Origin: Fructilactobacillus cliffordii
GTDB taxonomy: Bacteria > Bacillota > Bacilli > Lactobacillales > Lactobacillaceae
Length of the DNA stretch: 64,000 nt
Assembly (NCBI RefSeq): GCF_024029355.1
Contig: NZ_CP097117.1
Coordinates: 186,001 to 250,000 of the forward strand
Reading direction: 5' to 3'
The notes below the pieces were generated by a model. It did not search any database and was not told the origin of the DNA. It was given only the letters and a program-made list of their open reading frames with translations. Shown here piece after piece: positions 27,151-36,670 of the stretch. Made by a program: the position numbers and the translations under genes. Position 1 is the stretch's first letter, and each line of letters starts with the position of its first letter.

Positions 27151-27166
27151 CTTAATTCCCTTCGTT

Positions 27167-28873
27167 TTATTCCACCGAAATAATGAACGGATAAACTGGT
27201 TGATTTCCAGCGTGAATTTCGATTTCTAATTCATCATCGACAGCTGCGGCGGCTGCTTCAACTTGTTTCGCATCAGCTTCCGTCGCCCCCTCACCGTAAA
27301 TAATCGTCACGTTTTCACTGTCATCATCTAACATTTGCTTGGTCATTTGCACAGCTGCTTCGTCTAACGTTTTCGCTGTAACCTGGATCTGACCATCAAT
27401 GATGCCCATGAATTGTCCTTTTTTAATTTCTAAGCCATCAAGCTTGGTATCCCGAATGGCCGTCGTCACCTGGCCACTCTTAACTGTATCTAACGAATCA
27501 TCCATTGCCGTTTGGTTATCGCTCAAACTAGCCTCAGGATTGTAAGCAAACATGGCTGTCAATCCTTGCGGAATGGTTTTGGTGTGCACCACCTTCATCG
27601 GAACGTCCGTTAAATCTTCTGCTTGTTCGGCAGCTAAAAAGATATTTTTATTGTTAGGTAAAACCAAAACGTGCTTGGCGTTCGTCGTATTGACAGCCTT
27701 CACAATGTCCTCGGTACTAGGATTCATGGTCTGCCCACCACTAATAATTTTGGTAACGCCTAAACTCTTAAACAGTTTTTCTAATCCAGCTCCGGCGACA
27801 ACGGCGATCACTGCCATTTCAGCAGCTGGTTCTTCTGGAACAGCTTCCTTTGCCGGCATGGTGGATTCAGCTTCTTCATCATTTTCCATGATGGCTTCTT
27901 GTTGTTCCCGCATGTTGTCAATCTTGATGTTAATCAAATCACCAAAATTTTGACCCCAAGCCAAAACCTTGCCAGGATGTTCCGTATGAATGTGTACTTT
28001 GGCCACTTCATCGTCATTAATCACTAACAATGAATCACCGAGGGGAGCGAGATGATCATAAAAATGATCATAATCAAATTTATCTTTGTACTCCTTGCCC
28101 TTTCCAAAGCGTACCGTCATTTGAGTACAGTATCCATAGACAATGTCATCGGGGTTCAGTTGACCTTGCGCACTCGCATGGTCTGATTTTTTCACCATCT
28201 CGTCCATCTTGTTAGCTTCGACATTAAACTTAGCATGAACGTCATCGGAAGGCTCACGGTTATTCAAAATGTCAGCAAAGGCTTCCAGCACAAAGGTCAA
28301 TCCTTGTCCCCCAGAATCAACGACCCCGACTTGTTTCAAAACCGGAAGTAAATCCGGCGTTTGCTTCAAAGCCGTTTGAGCACCTTGCTTGATGGCATCG
28401 CTCACCACTCCTAAATCATCAGTTTGGGCTGCTTCTTTGCGACCAGCATTGGCCGCAAACCGAATGACCGTTAAAATGGTTCCTTCCGTCGGCTTCATCA
28501 CTGAACTGTAAGCAGTTTTAGCTCCGGCAGTGATGGCATCGGCAAATTCTTGCGCCGTTAAATCGGTTTTTCCTTCTACGTTTTTAGAAAAGCCTCGGAA
28601 AATTTGGGACAAAATGACCCCGGAATTTCCTCGAGCTCCCATCAGTAAACCCTTGGCCAGTGCCGCTGCTTTAGCTCCCACCGTTTGTTGAGATTCCTTA
28701 GCGACGTACTTTGCTCCACTCGCAAACGACAAACTCATATTCATCCCGGTATCCCCATCTGGAACCGGAAAAACGTTTAAAGAATTAATAAATTCTGCAT
28801 TATTTTGGAGGACGACCGCTGCAGCTTGAACCATTTGGTCGAACTCTTTAGTAGTAATCTTCGTTACTGACAC
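27167..28873 (-). CDS. fakA: Fatty acid kinase catalytic subunit FakA-like (DhaL-DegV-like)
   Basis: 568 residues. The N-terminal Dak2/DhaL nucleotide-binding domain carries PVPDGDTGMNMSLS (metal-binding Asp pair, about residues 37-40) and MGARGNSGVILSQ. A middle domain and a C-terminal DegV-like domain follow, the architecture of FakA/YloV. FakA with a FakB lipid-binding partner phosphorylates exogenous fatty acids. GTG start with GGGAG upstream. It is paired with the Asp23 protein gene as in other Firmicutes. Confidence 0.93.
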   Translation of the reverse strand: MSVTKITTKEFDQMVQAAAVVLQNNAEFINSLNVFPVPDGDTGMNMSLSFASGAKYVAKESQQTVGAKAAALAKGLLMGARGNSGVILSQIFRGFSKNVEGKTDLTAQEFADAITAGAKTAYSSVMKPTEGTILTVIRFAANAGRKEAAQTDDLGVVSDAIKQGAQTALKQTPDLLPVLKQVGVVDSGGQGLTFVLEAFADILNNREPSDDVHAKFNVEANKMDEMVKKSDHASAQGQLNPDDIVYGYCTQMTVRFGKGKEYKDKFDYDHFYDHLAPLGDSLLVINDDEVAKVHIHTEHPGKVLAWGQNFGDLINIKIDNMREQQEAIMENDEEAESTMPAKEAVPEEPAAEMAVIAVVAGAGLEKLFKSLGVTKIISGGQTMNPSTEDIVKAVNTTNAKHVLVLPNNKNIFLAAEQAEDLTDVPMKVVHTKTIPQGLTAMFAYNPEASLSDNQTAMDDSLDTVKSGQVTTAIRDTKLDGLEIKKGQFMGIIDGQIQVTAKTLDEAAVQMTKQMLDDDSENVTIIYGEGATEADAKQVEAAAAAVDDELEIEIHAGNQPVYPFIISVE

Positions 28874-28905
28874 AATTATCCAATCTCCCTCTTAATTCAA
28901 ACTTT

Positions 28906-29268
28906 TTAGTCGTTAATGACCTTAACGCCCTGCACAAACACGTTCACGGAGTCAGCGGTTACCCCTAACATCGTTTCCAGATTGTATTTAACTTTGGCTT
29001 GCACGGTTCGTGAAACCTCAGAAATCTTAGTTCCATAGCTCACAATAATGTTAACGTCGACCTGAATTTCATCATCAATCTGCCGAACCACAATTCCGCG
29101 GGAATAAGCATCCCGCCGTAGAATTTCGTTCATTCCATCTTTAATTTGATTACGGCTAGCCATTCCGACTACTCCATAATTATCGGTAGCGGCACCACCG
29201 ACTACCGTAGCAATCACATCATTGTCAATATCGATTGATCCATATTTAGTGTTCATTTTTACAGCCAT
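28906..29268 (-). CDS. yloU: Asp23/Gls24 family protein (YloU type)
   Basis: 120 residues in the Asp23 (DUF322) fold: a central VVGGAATDNYGVVGMA segment and a C-terminal VQAKVKYNLETMLGVTADSVNVFVQGV. In staphylococci an Asp23 protein is membrane-anchored and linked to envelope stress; the YloU role is unknown. I chose ATG 29268, 9 nt after GGGAG; the ATG at 29277 directly abuts the ribosome binding site. Co-transcribed with fakA. A paralogue lies at 45250. Confidence 0.9.
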   Translation of the reverse strand: MAVKMNTKYGSIDIDNDVIATVVGGAATDNYGVVGMASRNQIKDGMNEILRRDAYSRGIVVRQIDDEIQVDVNIIVSYGTKISEVSRTVQAKVKYNLETMLGVTADSVNVFVQGVKVIND

Positions 29269-29311
29269 CGGATGCATCTCCCTATTTTTAACGAGTTTCT
29301 CACGATACTAT

Positions 29312-29339
29312 ATATTAACATACTGATTTTAAAAACCAA
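29312..29339 (-). promoter_or_regulatory. Promoter of the asp23-fakA operon
   Basis: TG-T-TAATAT (extended -10, 29312-29320) with TTGGTT 16 nt upstream at 29334-29339. It diverges from the rpmB promoter within the same intergenic region. Confidence 0.45.
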
Positions 29340-29383
29340 AACATTCCGTTTTTGCTGTCAAGTAAGATTACTTGAAAGAAAGA

Positions 29384-29412
29384 TTGCAATTGCGCTAAAC
29401 TTGTGCTAGATT
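29384..29412 (+). promoter_or_regulatory. rpmB promoter
   Basis: TTGCAA (29384-29389), a 17-nt spacer, and TAGATT (29407-29412) with an upstream TG at 29404-29405. Confidence 0.7.
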
Positions 29413-29460
29413 AGTCACATAGCTAATTACGCTTTATTTTATGACAAAGGAGGGATTTTC

Positions 29461-29646
29461 ATGGCTAAGGATGCTTTAACTGGAAAGAGAACCCACTTTG
29501 GTAACCGTCGTTCTCACGCTTTGAACGCTTCGAGACGTAGTTGGAAGCCGAATTTGCAAAAAGTACGGATTTTAGTTGATGGGAAACCAAAGAAAGTTTG
29601 GTTAAGTGCCAGAACTTTAAAATCTGGTAAATTCAAACGGGTTTAA
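29461..29646 (+). CDS. rpmB: 50S ribosomal protein L28
   Basis: 61 residues, beginning [22 protein letters not shown], a standard L28 without zinc-binding Cys residues. A very strong AAGGAGGG precedes it. It is the only plus-strand gene in a long minus-strand region, a conserved Firmicute arrangement opposite asp23-fakA. Confidence 0.98.
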   Translation: MAKDALTGKRTHFGNRRSHALNASRRSWKPNLQKVRILVDGKPKKVWLSARTLKSGKFKRV

Positions 29647-29671
29647 GCTTTATTCCACATTTTAATTAATT

Positions 29672-29713
29672 AAAACAAAAGAGCAACCGCAATTGCGGTT
29701 GCTCTTTTGTTTT
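29672..29713. terminator. Bidirectional terminator between rpmB and thiN
   Basis: An almost perfect palindrome (core GAGCAACCGCAATTGCGGTTGCTC) flanked by AAAACAAAA and TTTTGTTTT runs serves both convergent genes. Confidence 0.92.
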
Positions 29714-29716
29714 AAA

Positions 29717-30361
29717 CTAATCATGACTTTGGACTACCATCATGATACCGTGATCAAAATTAAATGTACCTTGTTCACCCAGAAACTCATTACTGGAAAA
29801 CGAGGTGGGTCGTTTGACTGCAAAGCGATTTAGTTGGTACTTCTCGTCAGGCAAGGTCAACGTGGTCGGCTCCAAAGCTACAAAATCCAGATATTTCATC
29901 CCAGATTGCTTCTCCACCAGATTCGTTCCCGGTTGATAGAACTGAATCCAATTGTGACGATCTTGCAGCGTTAAGCGCGTAATCACATCCGTTAAAAACG
30001 GTCGATAAACCATTAACAAATTAGTCAGAAGTTGATCCAGTCGACCGCCCGAAAATCCATACAAAGTTAGGTGAGCCGCAGGAAATTGCTGACCCGCAAA
30101 CTGTAACGCTAACTCTGTATCGGTTTCATCCTTAATTGGATTAGACTGGTGCACAATCTCCACACATTGCCTAATCAACGCAAGTTCATTTGCGGAAACA
30201 GAATCAAAATCACCAATGGCTGCATAGGGGGTAATGCCCATGTCCAGCAAATGCAACGTCCCCCGGTCAATTCCAATGCAGGGATTTTGTTCCAACCGAT
30301 GATTTAAATCAACTGGCCACTCGGATTTAGGTCCCCCGGCCAACAAATTAATTGTCTCCAT
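29717..30361 (-). CDS. thiN: Thiamine diphosphokinase
   Basis: 214 residues; transfers diphosphate from ATP to thiamine, giving the cofactor TPP. The N-terminal IGIDRGTLHLLDMGITPYAAIGDFDS, the KDETDTELAL segment and YGFSGGRLDQLLTNL are diagnostic. It follows rpe by 17 nt at the end of the priA-fmt-rsmB-rsgA-rpe-thiN series. Confidence 0.95.
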   Translation of the reverse strand: METINLLAGGPKSEWPVDLNHRLEQNPCIGIDRGTLHLLDMGITPYAAIGDFDSVSANELALIRQCVEIVHQSNPIKDETDTELALQFAGQQFPAAHLTLYGFSGGRLDQLLTNLLMVYRPFLTDVITRLTLQDRHNWIQFYQPGTNLVEKQSGMKYLDFVALEPTTLTLPDEKYQLNRFAVKRPTSFSSNEFLGEQGTFNFDHGIMMVVQSHD

Positions 30362-30378
30362 TAACTTGATCTCCGTTT

Positions 30379-31038
30379 TTAAAAATCAGTTGCCTTTTTG
30401 ATTGCTTGGACCCGTTCGGCAGGATTTTCGGCACCAAAGACGTACGAACCGGCTACGGCAACATCCGCACCGGCTTCGTATGGTTTAACCACCGTCTGGT
30501 TGTTAACACCCCCATCAATTTCAATGGTAAAGTCGTAGTCTTCATTTTCATTCCGCAGTTGGTTTAGTTGCTTAATCTTACTAATCGTTTCGGGAATAAA
30601 CTTCTGGCCCCCAAAACCGGGGTTAACCGTCATAACCAATACTTGATCAATGAGGTACAACACCGGTTCAATCAAACTCACCGGCGTTCCCGGGTTAATG
30701 ACAACTTCAGCTTTCACACCCTTGTTCTTAATCATCTGTAAAGCCCGGTGAATGTGAGGAGTTGCTTCCACGTGAACCCCAATTAAATCAGCTCCGTTGT
30801 CAGCAAACGTATCCACGTACCGTTCTGGATTTTCAATCATCAAATGACAATCTAATTCCATTTGTGTAATCGGCCGAATTGCCTTAACCCAGGCTGGACC
30901 ATAGGAAATGGCTGGAACAAACAAACCGTCCATAACGTCAATGTGAAGCACTTCTGCTCCCGCTTGATCAACCGCTTCAATGCTCTTTTGCAAGTTAATG
31001 TAATCCGCACTTAAAATTGATGGTGCCACTTTAATCAT
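30379..31038 (-). CDS. rpe: Ribulose-phosphate 3-epimerase
   Basis: 219-residue TIM barrel interconverting ribulose 5-phosphate and xylulose 5-phosphate, serving pentose-phosphate or phosphoketolase pathways. MIKVAPSILSADY, HIDVMDGLFVP, HLMIENPERY, MTVNPGFGGQKF and IEIDGGVN carry the metal and catalytic residues. I start at ATG 31038 (GAGGAAA upstream, inside the rsgA end); a longer reading overlaps rsgA out of frame without support. Confidence 0.97.
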   Translation of the reverse strand: MIKVAPSILSADYINLQKSIEAVDQAGAEVLHIDVMDGLFVPAISYGPAWVKAIRPITQMELDCHLMIENPERYVDTFADNGADLIGVHVEATPHIHRALQMIKNKGVKAEVVINPGTPVSLIEPVLYLIDQVLVMTVNPGFGGQKFIPETISKIKQLNQLRNENEDYDFTIEIDGGVNNQTVVKPYEAGADVAVAGSYVFGAENPAERVQAIKKATDF

Positions 31039-31039
31039 A

Positions 31040-31945
31040 TTAATTTCCTCTTTTCCGTCGGTAGACCGGTTTTTGGGCCTTAATGGTTTGATACTGGTCG
31101 ACATAATCTTCATATCGGCTCGTTAAAATTGTACCATTTTTTACCCCCTGCTTCACGGCGCAATCCGGTTCGTTAATGTGCACGCACTCCCGGAATTTAC
31201 AGTTCACGGCAACACGAACAAAGTCTGGATAATAATTTTTTAATTCGGTCGGTTGAATGTCCATGGTTTCAAAGGAAGAAAAGCCCGGGGTATCAGCAAC
31301 TACCCCCCCATTAATGGTAACCAACGAAACTTTTCTAGTGGTGTGCTTACCCCGACTCAACGCCTGCGAAATCTCTCCGGTTGTGAGGTTTAATTCCGGA
31401 TCCAAGTGATTTAAGAGGGTCGATTTTCCGGCTCCGGTTTGACCCATCACGACCGTCTGTTTATCAATTAGACGGGAAAGCAGCTGGGTATCTGCCTCCG
31501 GATCGGTTGCAATGATGGTCGGATATCCCACCAATTGCTGATAGTTTTTGACGATTTGTAAAAAGTGCGGCTTGACGGTTTCTGACAGTAGATCTACCTT
31601 GGTGAACACCAGGATTGGTTGAATGTGTTCTCGTTCTAGAGCAACCAGTTCTTTATCTAGTAAACTAGCCGAAAAATCTGGTTCTACCGCTGATGTAACC
31701 ACAAACGCCTGATCTGTATTCGCAATTGGAGGCCGAACCAGCTCGTTAAAACGCGGTAAGACCTTTAACACATATCCCTCATGTTGATTGGGAGCCGTAA
31801 ACTCCACCCAGTCACCAACTAGTGGTTTAATTTGGTGCTTACGAAAATTACCCCGAGCTCGGGTCCGAAAGGTTTTCCCGTTCAAAACAATGTCGTAAAA
31901 ACCGCTCAGTGATTGATAAATTTTGCCCTTTTGAACGTCTGTCAT
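31040..31945 (-). CDS. rsgA: Ribosome small-subunit GTPase RsgA
   Basis: A 301-residue circularly permuted GTPase acting in late 30S maturation. The N-terminal OB fold is followed by TKVD (G4, residues 115-118), then GQTGAGKST (G1, 168-176) and DTPGFSSF (G3), and a C-terminal Cys/His zinc knuckle (CKFRECVHINEPDC). Its start overlaps the rsmB stop by 4 nt; in most Firmicutes a PP2C phosphatase and PASTA kinase separate these two genes. Confidence 0.97.
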   Translation of the reverse strand: MTDVQKGKIYQSLSGFYDIVLNGKTFRTRARGNFRKHQIKPLVGDWVEFTAPNQHEGYVLKVLPRFNELVRPPIANTDQAFVVTSAVEPDFSASLLDKELVALEREHIQPILVFTKVDLLSETVKPHFLQIVKNYQQLVGYPTIIATDPEADTQLLSRLIDKQTVVMGQTGAGKSTLLNHLDPELNLTTGEISQALSRGKHTTRKVSLVTINGGVVADTPGFSSFETMDIQPTELKNYYPDFVRVAVNCKFRECVHINEPDCAVKQGVKNGTILTSRYEDYVDQYQTIKAQKPVYRRKRGN

Positions 31946-33282
31946 TCTGACACCTTTCTCAAGCCTGCGACGAAGAAACCGTCTGAACCATAATCATCCG
32001 GATAAATTTTCAACTCCGGTTCGGTTCGCCCAGCCTTTAAATCATGCTTAGTCGTTACGTAAACTGCTTCAAAATTAGGATGCGTTGCTAAAAACCCCTG
32101 CACGTTCGCCATGTTTTCTTGATCTAAGATCGTACAGGTGCTGTACATTAGCATGCCTCCCACTTTCAACGTCGGTGCTACTGCATCTAAAATCGCTTGT
32201 TGGATATTGGCTAATTTTTCCACATCCGCCAGCGTCTTTTCGTACCGAATTTCGGGTTTGCGCCGGATCAGACCAATCCCAGAACATGGGGCATCCACCA
32301 AAATGTGATCAAAGGTTTGGGGAGCAAATTCAGTTGTGACCCGACGGGCGTCTAATGCCTGCGTGGTAATCCGGTCGCTAACTCCAAGCCGCTGCGCGTT
32401 TTCCTGAATCTTCTTGAGCTTTTTTTCGTGAAGATCTAACGCAACAACCTTCCCCGTGGTCAACCGCTCAGCAATTTGGGTGGTCTTCCCTCCCGGTGCT
32501 GCACAAGCATCCAGCACAACATCACTTTCAGCTAACGGTAACGCTTGGACCGGTAACATTGCACTTTCATCCTGAATCGTGTACAACCCAGCTTTAAATA
32601 AAGCAGAATGAGCGGCCACGCCATGACTTAATACGAGTGCGTCGGCGGCAATGACACTCGGTCGTACCGTAAACCCTTCTGCTTCTAACTGACTCTGCAG
32701 TTCAGCGGGCGTGGTCTTCACCCGGTTGACCCGAATTGATTGGTTCGCCGGTTGGTTAATGGTGGCTAGCAGGTGCTCTGCTTTAGTTTGACCTAGTTGA
32801 TTCGTAAGGGTTTTAACCAACCAAACCGGTACACTAACCGAAATTGAAAGCCGTTCGACGGGATCTTTAATTTGTTGCAGATCGGGTAATCCCCGCCGCG
32901 CAATCGTATGCAAAACCCCCGTAACTAACCTTCGAATCCCATCATGACCACGTTGTTTAGCAATTTTAATGGATTCATCAAAAATTGCCCGGTTGGGAAC
33001 CTTATCCAAATAAACCATCTGGTAAATCGCACTATCAAGGAGTTCGATGACCCACGGTTGTAACTTATCGGCGTGACTGACCAGTTGCTGCACGTAGTAA
33101 TTAAGGGTGAGCCGATGCTGAATCACTCCATAAACGATGTTCGTAAATAAACGGATGTCTTTTTCTGACATCTCAGACGCGCTAATCACGTTATTAATCT
33201 GTAAATTAGAATAAGCGCCGTTATGCACGCGTTCTAACGTTTCCACCGCCAGAGAGCGTGGATTACTTTTGTTCGTACTCAT
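31942..33282 (-). CDS. rsmB: 16S rRNA m5C967 methyltransferase RsmB (Sun)
   Basis: 446 residues with an N-terminal NusB-like RNA-binding domain (residues about 1-140) and a C-terminal SAM domain: DACAAPGGKTTQIAE, DAPCSGIGLIRRKPEIR and YSTCTILDQENM with the catalytic Cys. ATG 33282 is taken as start; a TTG one codon earlier has slightly better spacing from AGGAG. Overlaps fmt by 20 nt and rsgA by 4 nt, indicating tight coupling. Confidence 0.95.
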   Translation of the reverse strand: MSTNKSNPRSLAVETLERVHNGAYSNLQINNVISASEMSEKDIRLFTNIVYGVIQHRLTLNYYVQQLVSHADKLQPWVIELLDSAIYQMVYLDKVPNRAIFDESIKIAKQRGHDGIRRLVTGVLHTIARRGLPDLQQIKDPVERLSISVSVPVWLVKTLTNQLGQTKAEHLLATINQPANQSIRVNRVKTTPAELQSQLEAEGFTVRPSVIAADALVLSHGVAAHSALFKAGLYTIQDESAMLPVQALPLAESDVVLDACAAPGGKTTQIAERLTTGKVVALDLHEKKLKKIQENAQRLGVSDRITTQALDARRVTTEFAPQTFDHILVDAPCSGIGLIRRKPEIRYEKTLADVEKLANIQQAILDAVAPTLKVGGMLMYSTCTILDQENMANVQGFLATHPNFEAVYVTTKHDLKAGRTEPELKIYPDDYGSDGFFVAGLRKVSE

Positions 33283-34216
33283 CAATAAATTGGTCTCCTG
33301 TTTGTAGTGTCTGATTCCCGTTTAAAAAGGCTTGAATCGTCGTTCTTGGTTTTCCCGCTGGCTGTAATTCGTTAATTTTTAAGACGGTCTGGTCTCCCGC
33401 TGCAACCTCTAGGCTGTGCTTGGTCCGGATGACAACTTGTCCGGGAGCCAAATTCGTGGTTTTTCCCACTGGTTGGACGTCCCAAAATTTATACCGTTTT
33501 CCATCCACTAGCGCATAAGCTCCAGGATTAGGCCGCAAAGCGCGTACCTTCCAATCCAAATTTTGCGCGGGCTGCCGGAAATCCAGTTGCTCTTCCCCTC
33601 GTTTAATCGTGGGCGAAAATACCACTTGGTCCTCAGCTTGGGGTTGCGGCGTAATTTCGTGCTTGGCTAACTTGGGCAACGTGTCTAACAACAAGTCTCG
33701 GCCCACGATGCTGAGCTTTTGAAACATGGATTCCGTATCATCTTGATCAGTGATGGGAACGGCTGCTTGTTCCAAAATGTCTCCCGCATCCATTTCCTTG
33801 ACCATGTACATAATCGTTACGCCGGTTTTGGCATCCCCATTCATAATTGCATACTGAACGGGAGCACCTCCCCGATACTTCGGGAGTAATGAGCCGTGTA
33901 CATTAACCGCTGCGATTTGGGCAGCCTGCAGTAACTTCGTTGGTAAAAACTGACCGTAGGCAGCAGTAACGATAAAGTCTGGAGCTAAATCAATTACTTG
34001 TTGTAACTCGGGACTGCCACCCAGCTTTTCGGGTTGTAAAACGGGCAACCCGAGTTCCTCTGCCGTTTGCTTGACAGGTGACGCGGTCAACTTTCGTTTT
34101 CGGCCGACCGGGCGATCCGGTTGGGTCACCACTGCTTCTACTTGGTAGTGTTCGTTTAACGCCCATAAAATGGGAACGCTAAACTGCGGGGTCCCCATAA
34201 AAACTACTTTTTGCAT
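33263..34216 (-). CDS. fmt: Methionyl-tRNA formyltransferase
   Basis: 317 residues. Formylates initiator Met-tRNA using 10-formyl-THF. MGTPQFSVPIL, the catalytic segment VNVHGSLLPKYRGGAPVQYAI and the C-terminal OB-like domain are intact. No def (peptide deformylase) gene precedes it here. GGAGG precedes ATG 34216; priA ends 9 nt upstream. Confidence 0.97.
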   Translation of the reverse strand: MQKVVFMGTPQFSVPILWALNEHYQVEAVVTQPDRPVGRKRKLTASPVKQTAEELGLPVLQPEKLGGSPELQQVIDLAPDFIVTAAYGQFLPTKLLQAAQIAAVNVHGSLLPKYRGGAPVQYAIMNGDAKTGVTIMYMVKEMDAGDILEQAAVPITDQDDTESMFQKLSIVGRDLLLDTLPKLAKHEITPQPQAEDQVVFSPTIKRGEEQLDFRQPAQNLDWKVRALRPNPGAYALVDGKRYKFWDVQPVGKTTNLAPGQVVIRTKHSLEVAAGDQTVLKINELQPAGKPRTTIQAFLNGNQTLQTGDQFIDEYEQK

Positions 34217-34225
34217 TTGATCCTC

Positions 34226-36640
34226 CTACATAAAACTCTGTGGTTCCACGTCGATGGCAATCCGAAAGCCCTTGCGGATCTCTGTTTGGGAAATGGCTTG
34301 AATCCGATTCAAAGCATCTGGAAGTTGCTCATCGTGTTTATATTTAATGATAATTTGATAATAGTACCGATTTTTAATCCGAGCAATGGGTCGTGGTGTC
34401 GGTCCCAACAACTCGGTCTGGGGAGCAACGTTTGCTTGTAGCAAGTTCGATACCCGTAAAGCTTCCTCCGCCGCTGCATCTTCCTGCAGGGCGCTCACCG
34501 TTACTAAGACGGTGTAGAAATAGGGACTATAGCCGGCCAGATGGCGGAGTTGCATCTCTTTGTGGAAAAACGCTTCATAATCCTGACGTTGGGCAAGTTG
34601 AATCGCATAGTGCTCGGGGTTGAAAGTTTGAATGATAACTTGTCCTGATTTTTCCGCTCGTCCCGCTCGTCCCGCGACCTGCGTTAACAAATCAAAGGTT
34701 CGTTCACTAGCCCGAAAATCAGGCAAATCCAACCCGGTATCGGCATTTAGAACTCCCACTAGCGTTACGTTTGGAAAATCGAGTCCCTTCGCAATCATTT
34801 GGGTTCCTAACAAGATGTCGGCCTGCTGTTCCCCAAACTGATGCAAAATGCGGCGGTGGGCGCCCTTTTTGCGAGTCGTATCCACGTCCATTCGCAGAAT
34901 ACGTGCTTCTGGGACTAATTGTTGCAGTTGCTGAGTTGCTTTTTCCGTCCCCGTTCCAAAGTAACGAATGTTACGACTATGACACTGGGGACATTCGTTA
35001 GGAATCGCCGTTTCATAACCACAATAATGGCATTTCATGGTGTGCGTATCCAGATGCATGGTCAAAGAAATATCACAATGCGGACACTTTAATACGTACC
35101 CGCAATCCCGACAAAGCATGAACGAAGAAAAGCCCCGCCGGTTTAACATTAATACGACCTGTTCATGGCGCTGTAACGTTGCTTTGATGGCGCTAATCAA
35201 CTCGTTCGAAAACAAGTCTCCCGTTCGTTGCACCGAATCAGTCATATCCACGATTTGAATCGCTGGCAGTTGCTGTTGATTAATCCGCTGGGGTAAGCGT
35301 AATAACTGATACACACCTTTTTCCGCACGGGCCCGAGATTCTAACGACGGAGTAGCACTTCCTAGCACCACCGGACAATGGTGGTACCGGGAGCGCCACA
35401 GAGCCACGTTGCGGGTATGATAGCGTGGATTATCGCTTTGTTTATAGCTCGGATCATGTTCCTCGTCTAAAATAATTAACCCTAACTTAGCGAGGGGCGC
35501 AAAAATAGCGGAGCGGGCTCCCACGACTACCTGAGCCTTACCTTCATTGATGCGGCGCCATTCATCGTATTTTTCCCCGTTCGAAAGACCACTATGTAAG
35601 ATGGCCACTTGGCTACCGAACCGATTTTTTACCCGGCTCACCATCTGGGGGGTCAGAGCAATTTCTGGGACGAGCATCAATGCCTGTTCTGATTGATCTA
35701 AAGCACACTGAATTGTCTGTAAGTAGACCTCGGTTTTACCAGAACCCGTGACTCCTTCTAATAGGAAAGTAGTTGCTTGGTGGTTCGTAACGGCGGAGTT
35801 AATCTGCGTAACCGCCTGCCGTTGGTCCGCGGTAAGTGGCTTCGGTTGATCCGGCTTAATCGCTTCCTTGTTGGGATCACGATACTTTTCGACTTCCGTT
35901 TTCGTAACCCAACCGCGTTTTTGAAACGTGTTAATGACCGCTGGAGTAATCCCCGGTTCTTGAACTAAATCCCGTTGTTTTAACGGGGTTTGGGGTTGTT
36001 GTTCTAACTGATTCAGGAGCGCTAACTGACCCGTAGCGTTTTTCCGAATTAACTGCCGGACCTCCGCAAAGTCTTCAATCTGATTAACGACTGCCAACTC
36101 AGTTTTACGCTTCGCCTGATTCTGCACTTGATACTGCAATTGCACTTTTCCCTGCTGCCGTAACTTAGTAAGCCGCGCTAATTCAGCCGTGGTGAAGTGC
36201 TCTTGGTCCAATGGTAGGGCTGGCTGCACAGCAAAGCGTTCCTGCAACCAGGAATCCTTCACCGGCGGAACTGGTGTCACCAACGTTTGGTACTTGGCCT
36301 TCATCACGTTGGGCAGCATTGTCAGCAAACAACTAATCCGAAACGAATAGGTCGTTTCGGAAAGCCACTGGGACAGTTCTAATAACTCAGGATTAACCAC
36401 GGGATTAAGGTCCATTAACCCTGCAATCGGTTTGAGTTTGGTCAAATCAGCCTTCGTTACGTCCGCGGCATCTTTCAGGCCCACCACAAATCCCTCAACC
36501 TTCCGATCACCCTTACCAAAGGGAACAACCACTCGCATCCCTGGTTGAATCTCATCCGTTAGTGCTTCCGGCACAACGTAGGAGTACGGAAAGTTTGTTT
36601 GGCGGGTAGGAACATCTACGATTACTTCTGCAATGGTCAC
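34226..36640 (-). CDS. priA: Primosomal replication restart helicase PriA
   Basis: 804 residues. An N-terminal DNA-binding domain precedes the superfamily 2 helicase core: GVTGSGKTEVY, DEEHD, GSATPS. A zinc-binding insertion with eight Cys (CRDCGYVLKCPHC and CHYCGYETAIPNECPQC) and IGTQMIAKGLDFP-like and QVAGRAGR motifs follow. Starts at GTG 36640 after a G-rich site (AAAGGGGGG). Heads the fmt-rsmB-rsgA-rpe-thiN group together with coaBC upstream. Confidence 0.97.
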   Translation of the reverse strand: MTIAEVIVDVPTRQTNFPYSYVVPEALTDEIQPGMRVVVPFGKGDRKVEGFVVGLKDAADVTKADLTKLKPIAGLMDLNPVVNPELLELSQWLSETTYSFRISCLLTMLPNVMKAKYQTLVTPVPPVKDSWLQERFAVQPALPLDQEHFTTAELARLTKLRQQGKVQLQYQVQNQAKRKTELAVVNQIEDFAEVRQLIRKNATGQLALLNQLEQQPQTPLKQRDLVQEPGITPAVINTFQKRGWVTKTEVEKYRDPNKEAIKPDQPKPLTADQRQAVTQINSAVTNHQATTFLLEGVTGSGKTEVYLQTIQCALDQSEQALMLVPEIALTPQMVSRVKNRFGSQVAILHSGLSNGEKYDEWRRINEGKAQVVVGARSAIFAPLAKLGLIILDEEHDPSYKQSDNPRYHTRNVALWRSRYHHCPVVLGSATPSLESRARAEKGVYQLLRLPQRINQQQLPAIQIVDMTDSVQRTGDLFSNELISAIKATLQRHEQVVLMLNRRGFSSFMLCRDCGYVLKCPHCDISLTMHLDTHTMKCHYCGYETAIPNECPQCHSRNIRYFGTGTEKATQQLQQLVPEARILRMDVDTTRKKGAHRRILHQFGEQQADILLGTQMIAKGLDFPNVTLVGVLNADTGLDLPDFRASERTFDLLTQVAGRAGRAEKSGQVIIQTFNPEHYAIQLAQRQDYEAFFHKEMQLRHLAGYSPYFYTVLVTVSALQEDAAAEEALRVSNLLQANVAPQTELLGPTPRPIARIKNRYYYQIIIKYKHDEQLPDALNRIQAISQTEIRKGFRIAIDVEPQSFM

Positions 36641-36670
36641 ACTGACCCCCCTTTCTTTGAAGTGTCTAAT

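Noticed and set aside
27552-27953. Plus-strand open frame of 133 codons
   Set aside because: Lies antisense within fakA, with no ribosome binding site or family resemblance; a codon-bias shadow.
29278-29460. Possible small RNA or spoVM-like gene between asp23 and rpmB
   Set aside because: Only divergent promoters and AT-rich sequence are seen; no initiated small frame or hairpin stands out.
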